Assembly (NCBI RefSeq): GCF_008271745.1
Contig: NZ_VKKZ01000020.1
Location: 682,001-746,000 of the forward strand
Direction of reading: 5' to 3'
Origin: Rufibacter glacialis
Lineage (GTDB): Bacteria; Bacteroidota; Bacteroidia; Cytophagales; Hymenobacteraceae
Length of the DNA: 64,000 bases
The position numbers were made by a program, and so were the translations under genes. Position 1 is the stretch's first letter, and each line of letters starts with the position of its first letter. A model generated the notes under the pieces. The model saw only the letters and a list, made by a program, of their open reading frames with translations, made no database searches and had not been told where the DNA came from. This document shows, piece by piece, positions 38,025 to 46,141 of this stretch.

Positions 38025-38209
38025 GCCTAACGAAAGGCTCTCGCACCTTGCCTCAGTAAGCGACCTTATGCGTGTCTTGACGATCAGGTATAAGCGTAGT
38101 GCGGGTTTCGGAGCAATTCAACTGTCCACCAACCGCAAAGTTTCTTAGAAGCAATAATGGTTAATTTTAGCCGCTCAGCCCGCATTACGCTTATACAATG
38201 TTGTAGGCA
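38025..38209 (-). other. attC-like palindromic site 1
   Basis: On the minus strand the site opens with GCCTACAAC and closes with CGTTAGGC, the latter fitting the integron GTTRRRY rule. Between them is a ~20-bp imperfect inverted repeat (38088-38107 with 38178-38196, GTATAAGCGTAGTGCGGG type). It sits just 3' of the small-protein genes. At 185 bp it is longer than most attC sites. Confidence 0.4.
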
Positions 38210-38241
38210 GGCTTTTTTTTTATATTTCGAAGATTACTAAT

Positions 38242-38486
38242 CTAGTTTACTTCACTTTCCCCCATCCACTTTTTCATATTAGCTTGTAAGCGTGCTCCTT
38301 CATCTATCGTTAAAAAATTTAGTCGTCCATTAGGATGGTTTTTTATATTTTTTTATATGGGGATATGTTGCCCATATAAAATTCCTGATTAAACCATCAT
38401 TATCACTTTCAACTATCCTATTTGTATCTTCTGCCAATAGAAAAAAGATTGTGTTCGAATTCCCTTCTTGCTTTAGGCGGAGGCAT
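38242..38486 (-). pseudogene. Broken third copy of the ~81-aa small protein
   Basis: Reading the minus strand from the ATG at 38486 gives MPPPKARREFEHNLF, then a shifted frame, then after a second shift NGRLNFLTIDEGARLQANM and a stop at 38242. This matches the two genes upstream (xRREFER near the start, NxxTxDExxRLxAN near the end). Both shifts lie by T or A runs. It starts 7 nt after the stop of copy 2. Confidence 0.7.
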
Positions 38487-38493
38487 ACCATAT

Positions 38494-38739
38494 TTAATCT
38501 TCTCCATTTTCCTTTGATTTAAATTCCTTTTGTTGCACCATATTGGCAGTTGTATTTGCCATCAACCGGGCCATTTCATCAACTGTATTAAGGTTAGCTC
38601 TCCTGTTAGGGGCTAGTCTGGCATTTTTTATTCCTTTGATTGATTTGATGTTAGAGCGACTAATCTTCACCTGATCTCTTTCAAAACCTTCGGACAAAAA
38701 AAACATATTACGTTCAAATTCTCTCCTACTGTTTGGCAT
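38494..38739 (-). CDS. Small protein, copy 2 (unknown family)
   Basis: 81 aa from the ATG at 38739 (MPNSRREFERN), chosen because it matches the paralogue's start and length; an ATG ten codons earlier is in frame. Shared with copy 1: xFERxxxxLxE near the N-terminus and PNRRxNxxTxDExxRLxAN in the C-terminal half. It is basic in the middle, with no membrane segment. It overlaps copy 1 by 14 nt and follows the STAND gene. I do not recognise the family. Confidence 0.75.
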   Translation of the reverse strand: MPNSRREFERNMFFLSEGFERDQVKISRSNIKSIKGIKNARLAPNRRANLNTVDEMARLMANTTANMVQQKEFKSKENGED

Positions 38740-38971
38740 TATTTCTGTTTTTAAATTCTGGTCTCTCAAAATTTGCTAATGAATTAGCTAACAGCCGTGT
38801 GGATTCGTCAATAGTCAAAAAATTAGTACGTCTATTCGGCAATTTTTTGGCGTTTAGCAAGCTATTTAGCATTCTTCGACTGGGCGGCAGATGAAATGTT
38901 CTCTTTTCAATGCTTTCAACAAGGATGTTAATATGCCTTTCAAAATCCTTCCTATTATTTGGAGTAATCAT
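38726..38971 (-). CDS. Small protein, copy 1 (unknown family)
   Basis: 81 aa, starting in an ATGA overlap with the stop of the trypsin-STAND gene, so translation is probably coupled. It contains FERHINILVES, NRRTNFLTIDESTRLLAN and a charged tail. It is homologous to copy 2 and to the broken copy 3. The strict linkage to the STAND gene suggests a role as effector partner, regulator or inhibitor; this is inference only. Confidence 0.78.
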   Translation of the reverse strand: MITPNNRKDFERHINILVESIEKRTFHLPPSRRMLNSLLNAKKLPNRRTNFLTIDESTRLLANSLANFERPEFKNRNNAKQ

Positions 38972-41900
38972 CTTTTTATTTCCTTTTGTTCAAAAACATC
39001 AACGTATTTAGGGTCATATCCGTAATATATTTTCCAAATCAATTTATACTCGGATTTCAGCGTTTCTATTTTGCCTTTTATTACTGTTGTATAATAGCCT
39101 GTATTTTCAGCTACCCCTTGCTCCCTGTTATCCCAATTTCTTCCTTTTCGCCAGTATACCGATATAGTATTGTCTTTGAAATTTGGAATTAGAGTATTTA
39201 ACGTTGCATTCATTATAGCCGGAACCAACTCACTTCCGGCAACATTACCTGCATATTCACTCTTGATAAATAGCGGAATTACATCTTCTTCCTCCGAAAC
39301 AGTACTAGGATAACTATTCGCAGCAAAAGTCGGCCGGGGATAAGAGGGGTGTTTTGAAGAGAATTTTGCTACTGGGATCAGGTAGGCTGTGAGTTCTATT
39401 TTCTCTTTAGCGCTCCGGCGAGATTCCGAGTGTACTGCCGCATAATAGTTCAATGGCAGTTCATTGTTAACCAATAGTTTGTCAAAAGCAATAATTCCGG
39501 TTTCAAAAAAATCTTTTACAGCATTTTCAAAACTTTCAGTACTGCTATTAAACTGAGGTATCAAGGTGTTTTCCGGGAAAGTTGGCTGATAAAACCTTAG
39601 TATATTAGCAACTTTCTCTCTGTCACTGAGTGTAGTGCAAGTGTAAACAGCGACATTTAAAGCATATCTCAAAAGAGTATCGAAATCCGAAATAAGAGAA
39701 ATGTCGTTATGGTCATTAAAACTCCGATTAATATACCCACTTGCTTTCTGACTATCCTCAATAGATAATGGGGCTAATCCTTTTACCTGTCCCAACAATG
39801 TTTCAGCAAATTGTTTGGTCAAAATATTTAGCTCATTAAGCTCATATAAGGGGTCACTTATCGGTTCCAAATATTCTTCTTCAAATACTATTTCACCCTT
39901 GCTTTTATTAGTTGAAGTAAACGTTTGCTCAAACTTTATAATTAAATCATCCAGATCTGTAAGTCCAAGATTTTTTAGCTCGGTAAGAGATGCAAGAATA
40001 GCTTCTCTTATCATAAAGTGGTTAATCTTTAATAGCTCTTGTTCGTTTTCTTCTAAAACAGCTTTAAGATTTTCGGCAAAACCTTTGGGATTTAAATTTG
40101 AGAGTTGATGAATAACAGAAGAGGAAAGTTCTTTTGAAATGCTATAGCAGTCACTAAGTATTTCCTTTACTATTGCTCGCAAAATAATGCCTGGGTAAAT
40201 AGAGCCGAGCCAAACCAAGGTTTCAATAACTCGATTTTTTACAACTAATGAAGGGTGACTTAAAAACCAAATAAGGAACTTTAGTAAATGATCATCTTGT
40301 TCATCGGTATTTATTTTATCGGCTCCTTTATTCAGCCATTCATACCGGTCATAAAAATGCCGGCTAGTCCTCACCATCAAATTAATATGCTCCAGAACAG
40401 CTTCTAAGATCAACTGCTTTTCGTGCTCATCAGTTATATTCCGAAGCAATGAAATAATTTGGTTAGCAATTACCCATTCTTCAAAATAGGGCTCATTAAT
40501 AATCAGTTGTTTTATGTCTTTGATAAATTCTGCTGAGTTATCGTACGTTTCAGCAAAAAGATTTCTTATGTCATTAATTTTATTGGAATAGTTAAATGAC
40601 CATACCCCATATTTTTCATCCTGAACTTTTTGCAATGCGTCGGCTATTACTTTTCTTGCACCGCTCTTATTTTCTGTATCAATTTTCCGCTGTGCTTCTT
40701 CTTTTGCAATAATTAGGTCGTCGAGAGCATCTTTCTCTTCTCGTCTAGGAGTTGAAGGTTTTCTTTCTTCTTCAGTCTCTTCTTTTGAAGGTTGAGTCGG
40801 TTGCATTCCAACCGCTTCCAAATACGGTTTCACCTTATCAAAATTTGAGGTGCTTAATTCGCTAAACAATTCCCGCAGATACTCATAACGAAATTCATCG
40901 CTTATTTCGGCAACCACAAACCGAGCCACACGTTTGAATACTATGTCTAACTTTCCTGGCTCGCTGTTTTCTAAATGGTTCAGAATACCTGCCTGAATCT
41001 TTGCATAACCTCTGATATATCTATCGTCCCCAAGCATAAACAATTCACTTAGTCCCCAAACGATAAGAGACCCTGAATCTTCAATATTCCGCAGCATGTT
41101 CATTATAGCACTCTGCTCCTCGATTGCCCTGGCTCCCAATATATATCCCTCGCCTGTGTAAGGCATATCAACTAACCCCGATTCGGCATTGGTAATAATG
41201 GTTTGATGATCCGGAAGCAACAAGTACTTGAAGTACTCAATTGACTTATTTAAAAAACCTACTTTAGCTAGGTCACCGACAAACTCTTCCTGCTGCTGTT
41301 TCACATATCGTTGAAATGTCATCTCGCCGGATGAATTATGAAGATGCGCGGCGAACTCCTGAAGGTAGGATAGGTTACCATCTTTAGGGACAATATTCGT
41401 AACAGCAGTATTTATTATACCCAATTGGGCTTCTTTATACCATGATGGCCCCATTGAGGTATCAATCATTTCCTTAAAAACTTGCTTAGCTTTATCATGA
41501 TTCTTCAGGAGCGCATACAATTCAACTAATCTCAACAGGTATTCATTTCTTTCCCATCTATTTTCTATAGTGTTTATAATATGCTCTTCTAACACTTTTA
41601 CTACTTTGAAGGCCGTAACCTCATGTTTGGGTTCCTTAGCTAATTCCCTAGCTATAACAAACAAGCTATCTGTGTAGCCTTCGGTGTAAAGCCCAAGCTG
41701 ATATGACTTCTTGTTGACTATCTGCTCAACAAAAACAGGAATATAATCGGTGAAAGCATCCATTAATAAATGAATAAGGCTTTTGTAGATGACCGGGTAA
41801 ATTAATTCCGGAAGAGCATAGCTTTTCTTCCAATTCATCCTATCCCTTAAGTCTGGAATTAGCTTTTCAATCAGAACAGTTAGCTTGCTCTGAAGCTGTT

Positions 41901-44793
41901 TAACCTCTTCATTCCTGCCATCACTTTTATAACGCTTTACTTTTCCTGTCAGGAAACATAGATACTTAAAAACAGACTTTATATTTTCTTCCCAATTGTA
42001 TGAGTACCCATATTGCGAAAGTGCCGGAAATTGATCCTCAGCATCAAAATACCCAAGGCACTCTGCATAGAGTGTAAACCGATGTATGGATTGATGATTT
42101 AAGTCAACGCCATTTTCTTTTCGCAAATCGAATTCTTCAGCACCTAGAAAGACGTTCGTGTACAGGTTCTCAATGAGATCAAACCTCTTTGATCTTCCCA
42201 ATAGAATATAAAGTAAAAAGAAATGATAATCAGGATGAGTACCATACTTGTCAATCACGTACTCTAAATCTTCTATCCAAGCAGGGATATTGTCTTCTGT
42301 TTTAACAATGGGGCTTTTTTCCTGAAATTCTAATGCATGATATATACTCAATGCGATAAAGCCACTTGACTTTTCATCAAATTTAAATTTGTCTTCTGTG
42401 AGTTTTGTGAATGGAGGTATATTAAATCGCCAAATGAAGTAACCACTATTATACGAGCCAACATCATCTTTAAATTTGTGAACTGCTTCTGGTGGATTCC
42501 CGCTTGTTTCAATCATTTTAATGGCTGTATCTTTAATATGGCCAAATTCACGGTAAGCTCCTTTAAAATCTACATTTGAAGACAGTGTAACAGCACTACA
42601 TTTTAAATGAATAAATCGATTGAATGAATCGGATTTCAGATCTGATTCAATTATATTTCTGCAGGTTTGATTAATCGCATTCAATAAGATTTCAGCTTCT
42701 TCATCTGTCTCATACTCGTAAAATTTTTGTAGAAGGTACAATGCATCTCCATCAGCAGTGATTAGCGTTTTATTGCGTACAACATACCTTATTGCTTCTT
42801 CTGGTCTGCCCAAGGCCAATAAAGCATTTACAAGAAAAATAGCGTTTTCCTGAAAAAGTGTATTGTACCTAAAATTTACCCGCTGCGAAAGAAGCAATAA
42901 AGAAATGACTTTGTGCGCTATCCCCAATTCGGCGGCAAGACCAATTACATTTTTAACGTCTGCCAAAACAATATCAGGGTTAATACTGTTCAGTGCACAG
43001 TCATCAATCCATGCCTGGTTGCATTCATCTAATGCATTTCTTTTGCTTTGCTCATCTCCATGTGCCAAGTGATACACTTTCTCAGACAGGCTAAAATTTG
43101 TCTGAGAGTGTCTTTGAATATAATTACTTATGTTTTTATGTACCTGTTTGTCTATTGCATCTGTCTTTTTATTTACAAAATCAGAAAAAGAGGTGTGATA
43201 TATACTTATCGCTTCATTGTCTCTTAACAAGTGTTCGATCTTCTTAAAGCTTGACAGGAAACTGTGCTTCGTAGCTTCGGGCTGTATTTCTGATAAGGTT
43301 TTCTTATCTACCGATACTCTTAACCTTGATAAAGTAGCTGCAAGCCAGATTTCTTCCGGGTGATCATTTATTTGCAGCCATATTTTGTTATAATAGTTTT
43401 CTATTTCCCCACCAATTACAGGAATTGAATTGATCCAATCATCAATGGAAGGTATTTCGTCCACTCCTAAAATATACTTGGTCAAATACCTTAAATAAAG
43501 AGGATGTCCTTCTGATTTTTCTGCCAGTGCAGCTATTTGTTTTGTGTTAAGCCCTCTTTCTTTTACATGCTCGGAAAGATATTTTTCCGCATTCTGAATT
43601 GACAGTGGTGTAACCTTAATTTCTTTTGATGCATCTATTGCGGCCTGGAATGCATTAGGTAATAACTCTTTTGATGTACATGAGAAAATCACCTTGATGT
43701 GTGGAGGTAACTTAACAGGCAACACGGAGAGATAGTTATCTATTTTAGATTCGCTAACATCGTCCAAACCGTCTATTATCAAAAAGGCTATATTCCCTTG
43801 TTGTTGATAATGCAAGGATAACTGCTGTATCGCCTGGTGGATTTCTATTATCCTGTCATTTAATGATTTTTCAGCCTTGGGTTTGGGTGGCGGACTGTTA
43901 TATAGGGTACGATGACAAACTTCCTCTACCCATCTCATAAAGAAATCCGGTGTCGCCCTGATTTGTGTTGGAATTTCTTCGCTCTCCGGAACCTTTACAA
44001 AAAAACGGTCGCTTATAATATGATTGTCAGCCACTAATTCCAATTGAGCAGCTATAGTAGTTTTGCCTGAACCCGGGCTCCCACTTACCAAAAAATAACT
44101 CCCATCAATTTGCGTTGCAATTACATTATTTATTTTTTGCAACACTTCCTCATTTGGCGTAGTATCTGATATATCACTTTCTATCGAATCTGGTATAGAA
44201 TGCCCTTTTTCGATAGTGACAATGATATGGTGCTTGTTCAAAACCTCAGCAATGCTACTGATACTTGTTGCGCCAATTGTTCCTACTGTATCGTAGCCAA
44301 TAACTCCTACAACATGCCCATTAATTACTAAGGGCGAGCCTGACAACCCATCAAATTGTTCAATATTGTTGTATTGCTCACATTCTAAATCTACATCCCA
44401 TTTTGTTCCTTCATTAGTCCGAGAGACATTACCGGTATATCTTCCACCAGAGTTTACCCTTTGTTTCGGGAATCCATAAGTTTCCCAATGCTCATTGTAG
44501 GGAGTCTCTATTTTTTTTAAAGGAAGCGTATGAATAATTATTGAAGATTGATTTTTAAGTTCCAGTATGGCAACATCTCGATCTGAAATTCTTTCCAGAA
44601 TTTCAGCTTCTACCTCCGTTTCATTTAGATATAGTTTTATCGGGTGACCTTCAGGCAGATTATGCTCAGATGTAAGTAAGACTTGCTTATCCCCTTCTGT
44701 TGGAACAAAAAAGGCTGTACCTGACTTGCCTCCGCAATCGACTTGCACAGTTGCTACTTCTATTTGCTTTGGGTTTAATATTTTTACATTCAC
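38968..44793 (-). CDS. Trypsin-like protease-STAND NTPase (Avs1-like defence protein)
   Basis: 1941 aa. Residues 1-190 form a trypsin-like protease domain with a plausible triad: H44 (LLTSEHNL), D73 (SDRDVAIL) and S151 (FDGLSGSP). Next is a STAND/NACHT NTPase with Walker A GSPGSGKT (238-245) and Walker B IAFLIIDGLDD (335-345). From ~600 to the end is a very long, mostly helical region, probably the sensor. STAND proteases with a neighbouring MBL gene are known as type I AVAST (Avs1) antiviral systems, where binding of a phage protein triggers the effector. Both ends overlap neighbouring genes by 4 nt. AT-rich, foreign composition. Confidence 0.85.
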   Translation of the reverse strand: MNVKILNPKQIEVATVQVDCGGKSGTAFFVPTEGDKQVLLTSEHNLPEGHPIKLYLNETEVEAEILERISDRDVAILELKNQSSIIIHTLPLKKIETPYNEHWETYGFPKQRVNSGGRYTGNVSRTNEGTKWDVDLECEQYNNIEQFDGLSGSPLVINGHVVGVIGYDTVGTIGATSISSIAEVLNKHHIIVTIEKGHSIPDSIESDISDTTPNEEVLQKINNVIATQIDGSYFLVSGSPGSGKTTIAAQLELVADNHIISDRFFVKVPESEEIPTQIRATPDFFMRWVEEVCHRTLYNSPPPKPKAEKSLNDRIIEIHQAIQQLSLHYQQQGNIAFLIIDGLDDVSESKIDNYLSVLPVKLPPHIKVIFSCTSKELLPNAFQAAIDASKEIKVTPLSIQNAEKYLSEHVKERGLNTKQIAALAEKSEGHPLYLRYLTKYILGVDEIPSIDDWINSIPVIGGEIENYYNKIWLQINDHPEEIWLAATLSRLRVSVDKKTLSEIQPEATKHSFLSSFKKIEHLLRDNEAISIYHTSFSDFVNKKTDAIDKQVHKNISNYIQRHSQTNFSLSEKVYHLAHGDEQSKRNALDECNQAWIDDCALNSINPDIVLADVKNVIGLAAELGIAHKVISLLLLSQRVNFRYNTLFQENAIFLVNALLALGRPEEAIRYVVRNKTLITADGDALYLLQKFYEYETDEEAEILLNAINQTCRNIIESDLKSDSFNRFIHLKCSAVTLSSNVDFKGAYREFGHIKDTAIKMIETSGNPPEAVHKFKDDVGSYNSGYFIWRFNIPPFTKLTEDKFKFDEKSSGFIALSIYHALEFQEKSPIVKTEDNIPAWIEDLEYVIDKYGTHPDYHFFLLYILLGRSKRFDLIENLYTNVFLGAEEFDLRKENGVDLNHQSIHRFTLYAECLGYFDAEDQFPALSQYGYSYNWEENIKSVFKYLCFLTGKVKRYKSDGRNEEVKQLQSKLTVLIEKLIPDLRDRMNWKKSYALPELIYPVIYKSLIHLLMDAFTDYIPVFVEQIVNKKSYQLGLYTEGYTDSLFVIARELAKEPKHEVTAFKVVKVLEEHIINTIENRWERNEYLLRLVELYALLKNHDKAKQVFKEMIDTSMGPSWYKEAQLGIINTAVTNIVPKDGNLSYLQEFAAHLHNSSGEMTFQRYVKQQQEEFVGDLAKVGFLNKSIEYFKYLLLPDHQTIITNAESGLVDMPYTGEGYILGARAIEEQSAIMNMLRNIEDSGSLIVWGLSELFMLGDDRYIRGYAKIQAGILNHLENSEPGKLDIVFKRVARFVVAEISDEFRYEYLRELFSELSTSNFDKVKPYLEAVGMQPTQPSKEETEEERKPSTPRREEKDALDDLIIAKEEAQRKIDTENKSGARKVIADALQKVQDEKYGVWSFNYSNKINDIRNLFAETYDNSAEFIKDIKQLIINEPYFEEWVIANQIISLLRNITDEHEKQLILEAVLEHINLMVRTSRHFYDRYEWLNKGADKINTDEQDDHLLKFLIWFLSHPSLVVKNRVIETLVWLGSIYPGIILRAIVKEILSDCYSISKELSSSVIHQLSNLNPKGFAENLKAVLEENEQELLKINHFMIREAILASLTELKNLGLTDLDDLIIKFEQTFTSTNKSKGEIVFEEEYLEPISDPLYELNELNILTKQFAETLLGQVKGLAPLSIEDSQKASGYINRSFNDHNDISLISDFDTLLRYALNVAVYTCTTLSDREKVANILRFYQPTFPENTLIPQFNSSTESFENAVKDFFETGIIAFDKLLVNNELPLNYYAAVHSESRRSAKEKIELTAYLIPVAKFSSKHPSYPRPTFAANSYPSTVSEEEDVIPLFIKSEYAGNVAGSELVPAIMNATLNTLIPNFKDNTISVYWRKGRNWDNREQGVAENTGYYTTVIKGKIETLKSEYKLIWKIYYGYDPKYVDVFEQKEIKR

Positions 44794-45983
44794 AATGTTA
44801 GAGTATAAGGCTGCTGATCTAAATAGTGGATTGAGTAATTATATTCTTCCATCCAATCTTCCCTCTCAAAATATTTTGAGTTAGCAGTTATATAATTAAA
44901 GTATAATTTTCTATGAAAATCTGTTTTTCTGGTAACGATATGTGCTATCGTTTCTTTGTCTGGGTGATTATTCTTTTGACCATTAGTAGAGATAAGATAC
45001 ATTTCTGAATCAATTTTATCTAACAACTCACGGCTGATATTACCAAAACTGCCATGATGAGAAACTTTAATCAAATCAAAGATTATTGTTCCTTCGTTTT
45101 GATATGTTTTAAGAGACTGAACTATTAACCCAGGGTGGGCATCTGCCAGAAAAAGTAATTTTCTGTTTCGAATCTGTAAAATACAGGCAATAGAACTACC
45201 ATTTGTAGCAGTGTCATCTTCCTTAAAAGGCGTCTTTAGTAATTCTTCAAGAGTTTCTCTTGTAGCGGAAATTTGCTTTGGAACTACCTTAGCCTTCTCT
45301 TTTTCCCATGATAAAAGCATCTCAAAAGCATCATCATATAATTGCGAATTTCCCAAATTGAAATTAGCACCATACCTTTTCAACTCATCATTCCAAAGTT
45401 TTTTCAGCTTTTCTAACTTTTGCTTGTCAGGAGATAGAAGGTAAATATTGGTATCAGGATTGAGTTCAACTGTGGACTTTTGTTCAATACAAACAACTTG
45501 ATTATTAAAATCGCTATTCCATGAGTATTTCCCTTGTAAAAGCAATGCACCAACTGTTGTACCTTGCTCTGCACTGATTACTTGCTCTCCTTGCTTGCTT
45601 TCGTTTTGGGGATATCCTCTTCGAATTAACTGTAGTAAAATTCGCTCTTGCTTCTTATCTATTTCAACTTCCTTTTGTTCACAGAGATGACGATACGTAT
45701 TATGCCAAACTTCTTTAATTGTTACAAATTTTTTAGAATTGTTTTCTTTTAAAAGCTTTATTGCTCCTTGAATATGGTCAGCGTCAATATGTGTCAGAAT
45801 TAGCTTTTCAAGGGATGCTCCGCTTTCACCAATTTGTATTAAATCTTTCTTTAGATAATTTTGGTAAGTATCAACATAGCCGCAGTCAATAAGCAAATGC
45901 TTTTTCCCTTCTTCAGTTTCCCCAAAACTTATTAAGAAACAATCTCCATTTTTGGCTGGGTAAGATTTAATTGTTATTAACAT
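44790..45983 (-). CDS. MBL-fold hydrolase of the defence operon
   Basis: 397 aa. The metallo-beta-lactamase core shows AKNGDCFLISF, LLIDCGY, and THIDADHIQGA, an HxDxDH variant of HxHxDH common in ComEC/Avs-associated MBL proteins. Further motifs: LADAHPG and VSHHGSFGN. No signal peptide, so it is cytosolic. It starts 29 nt after attC-like site 2 and its stop overlaps the STAND gene start (ATGA). Probably a nuclease or phosphodiesterase partner of the STAND protein; the substrate is unknown. Confidence 0.85.
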   Translation of the reverse strand: MLITIKSYPAKNGDCFLISFGETEEGKKHLLIDCGYVDTYQNYLKKDLIQIGESGASLEKLILTHIDADHIQGAIKLLKENNSKKFVTIKEVWHNTYRHLCEQKEVEIDKKQERILLQLIRRGYPQNESKQGEQVISAEQGTTVGALLLQGKYSWNSDFNNQVVCIEQKSTVELNPDTNIYLLSPDKQKLEKLKKLWNDELKRYGANFNLGNSQLYDDAFEMLLSWEKEKAKVVPKQISATRETLEELLKTPFKEDDTATNGSSIACILQIRNRKLLFLADAHPGLIVQSLKTYQNEGTIIFDLIKVSHHGSFGNISRELLDKIDSEMYLISTNGQKNNHPDKETIAHIVTRKTDFHRKLYFNYITANSKYFEREDWMEEYNYSIHYLDQQPYTLTL

Positions 45984-46012
45984 ATTTTAGATAATGGTCG
46001 CTTTTCAAGTTT

Positions 46013-46084
46013 GCCTACAACGGTCTCGTGCATGAGGTGTGCAAGGCCGTCGGCCGAAGCATGGCTTATGCACAATGTTGGCGG
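46013..46084 (-). other. attC-like palindromic site 2
   Basis: A 72-bp imperfect palindrome. On the minus strand it opens CCGCCAACATTGTGCATAAG and closes CATGCACGAG, then ACCGTTGTAGGC. The inner arms GTGCATAAG/CTCATGCAC pair. It shares the ACAATGTTG end with site 1. It lies 57 nt after the 700-aa gene and 29 nt before the MBL gene, the place of attC between cassettes. Confidence 0.5.
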
Positions 46085-46141
46085 TTCGTTTTTTGTTCTC
46101 TCCGTTATTTAATTCTAATATTTATCCAATGTTGCTTTTTG

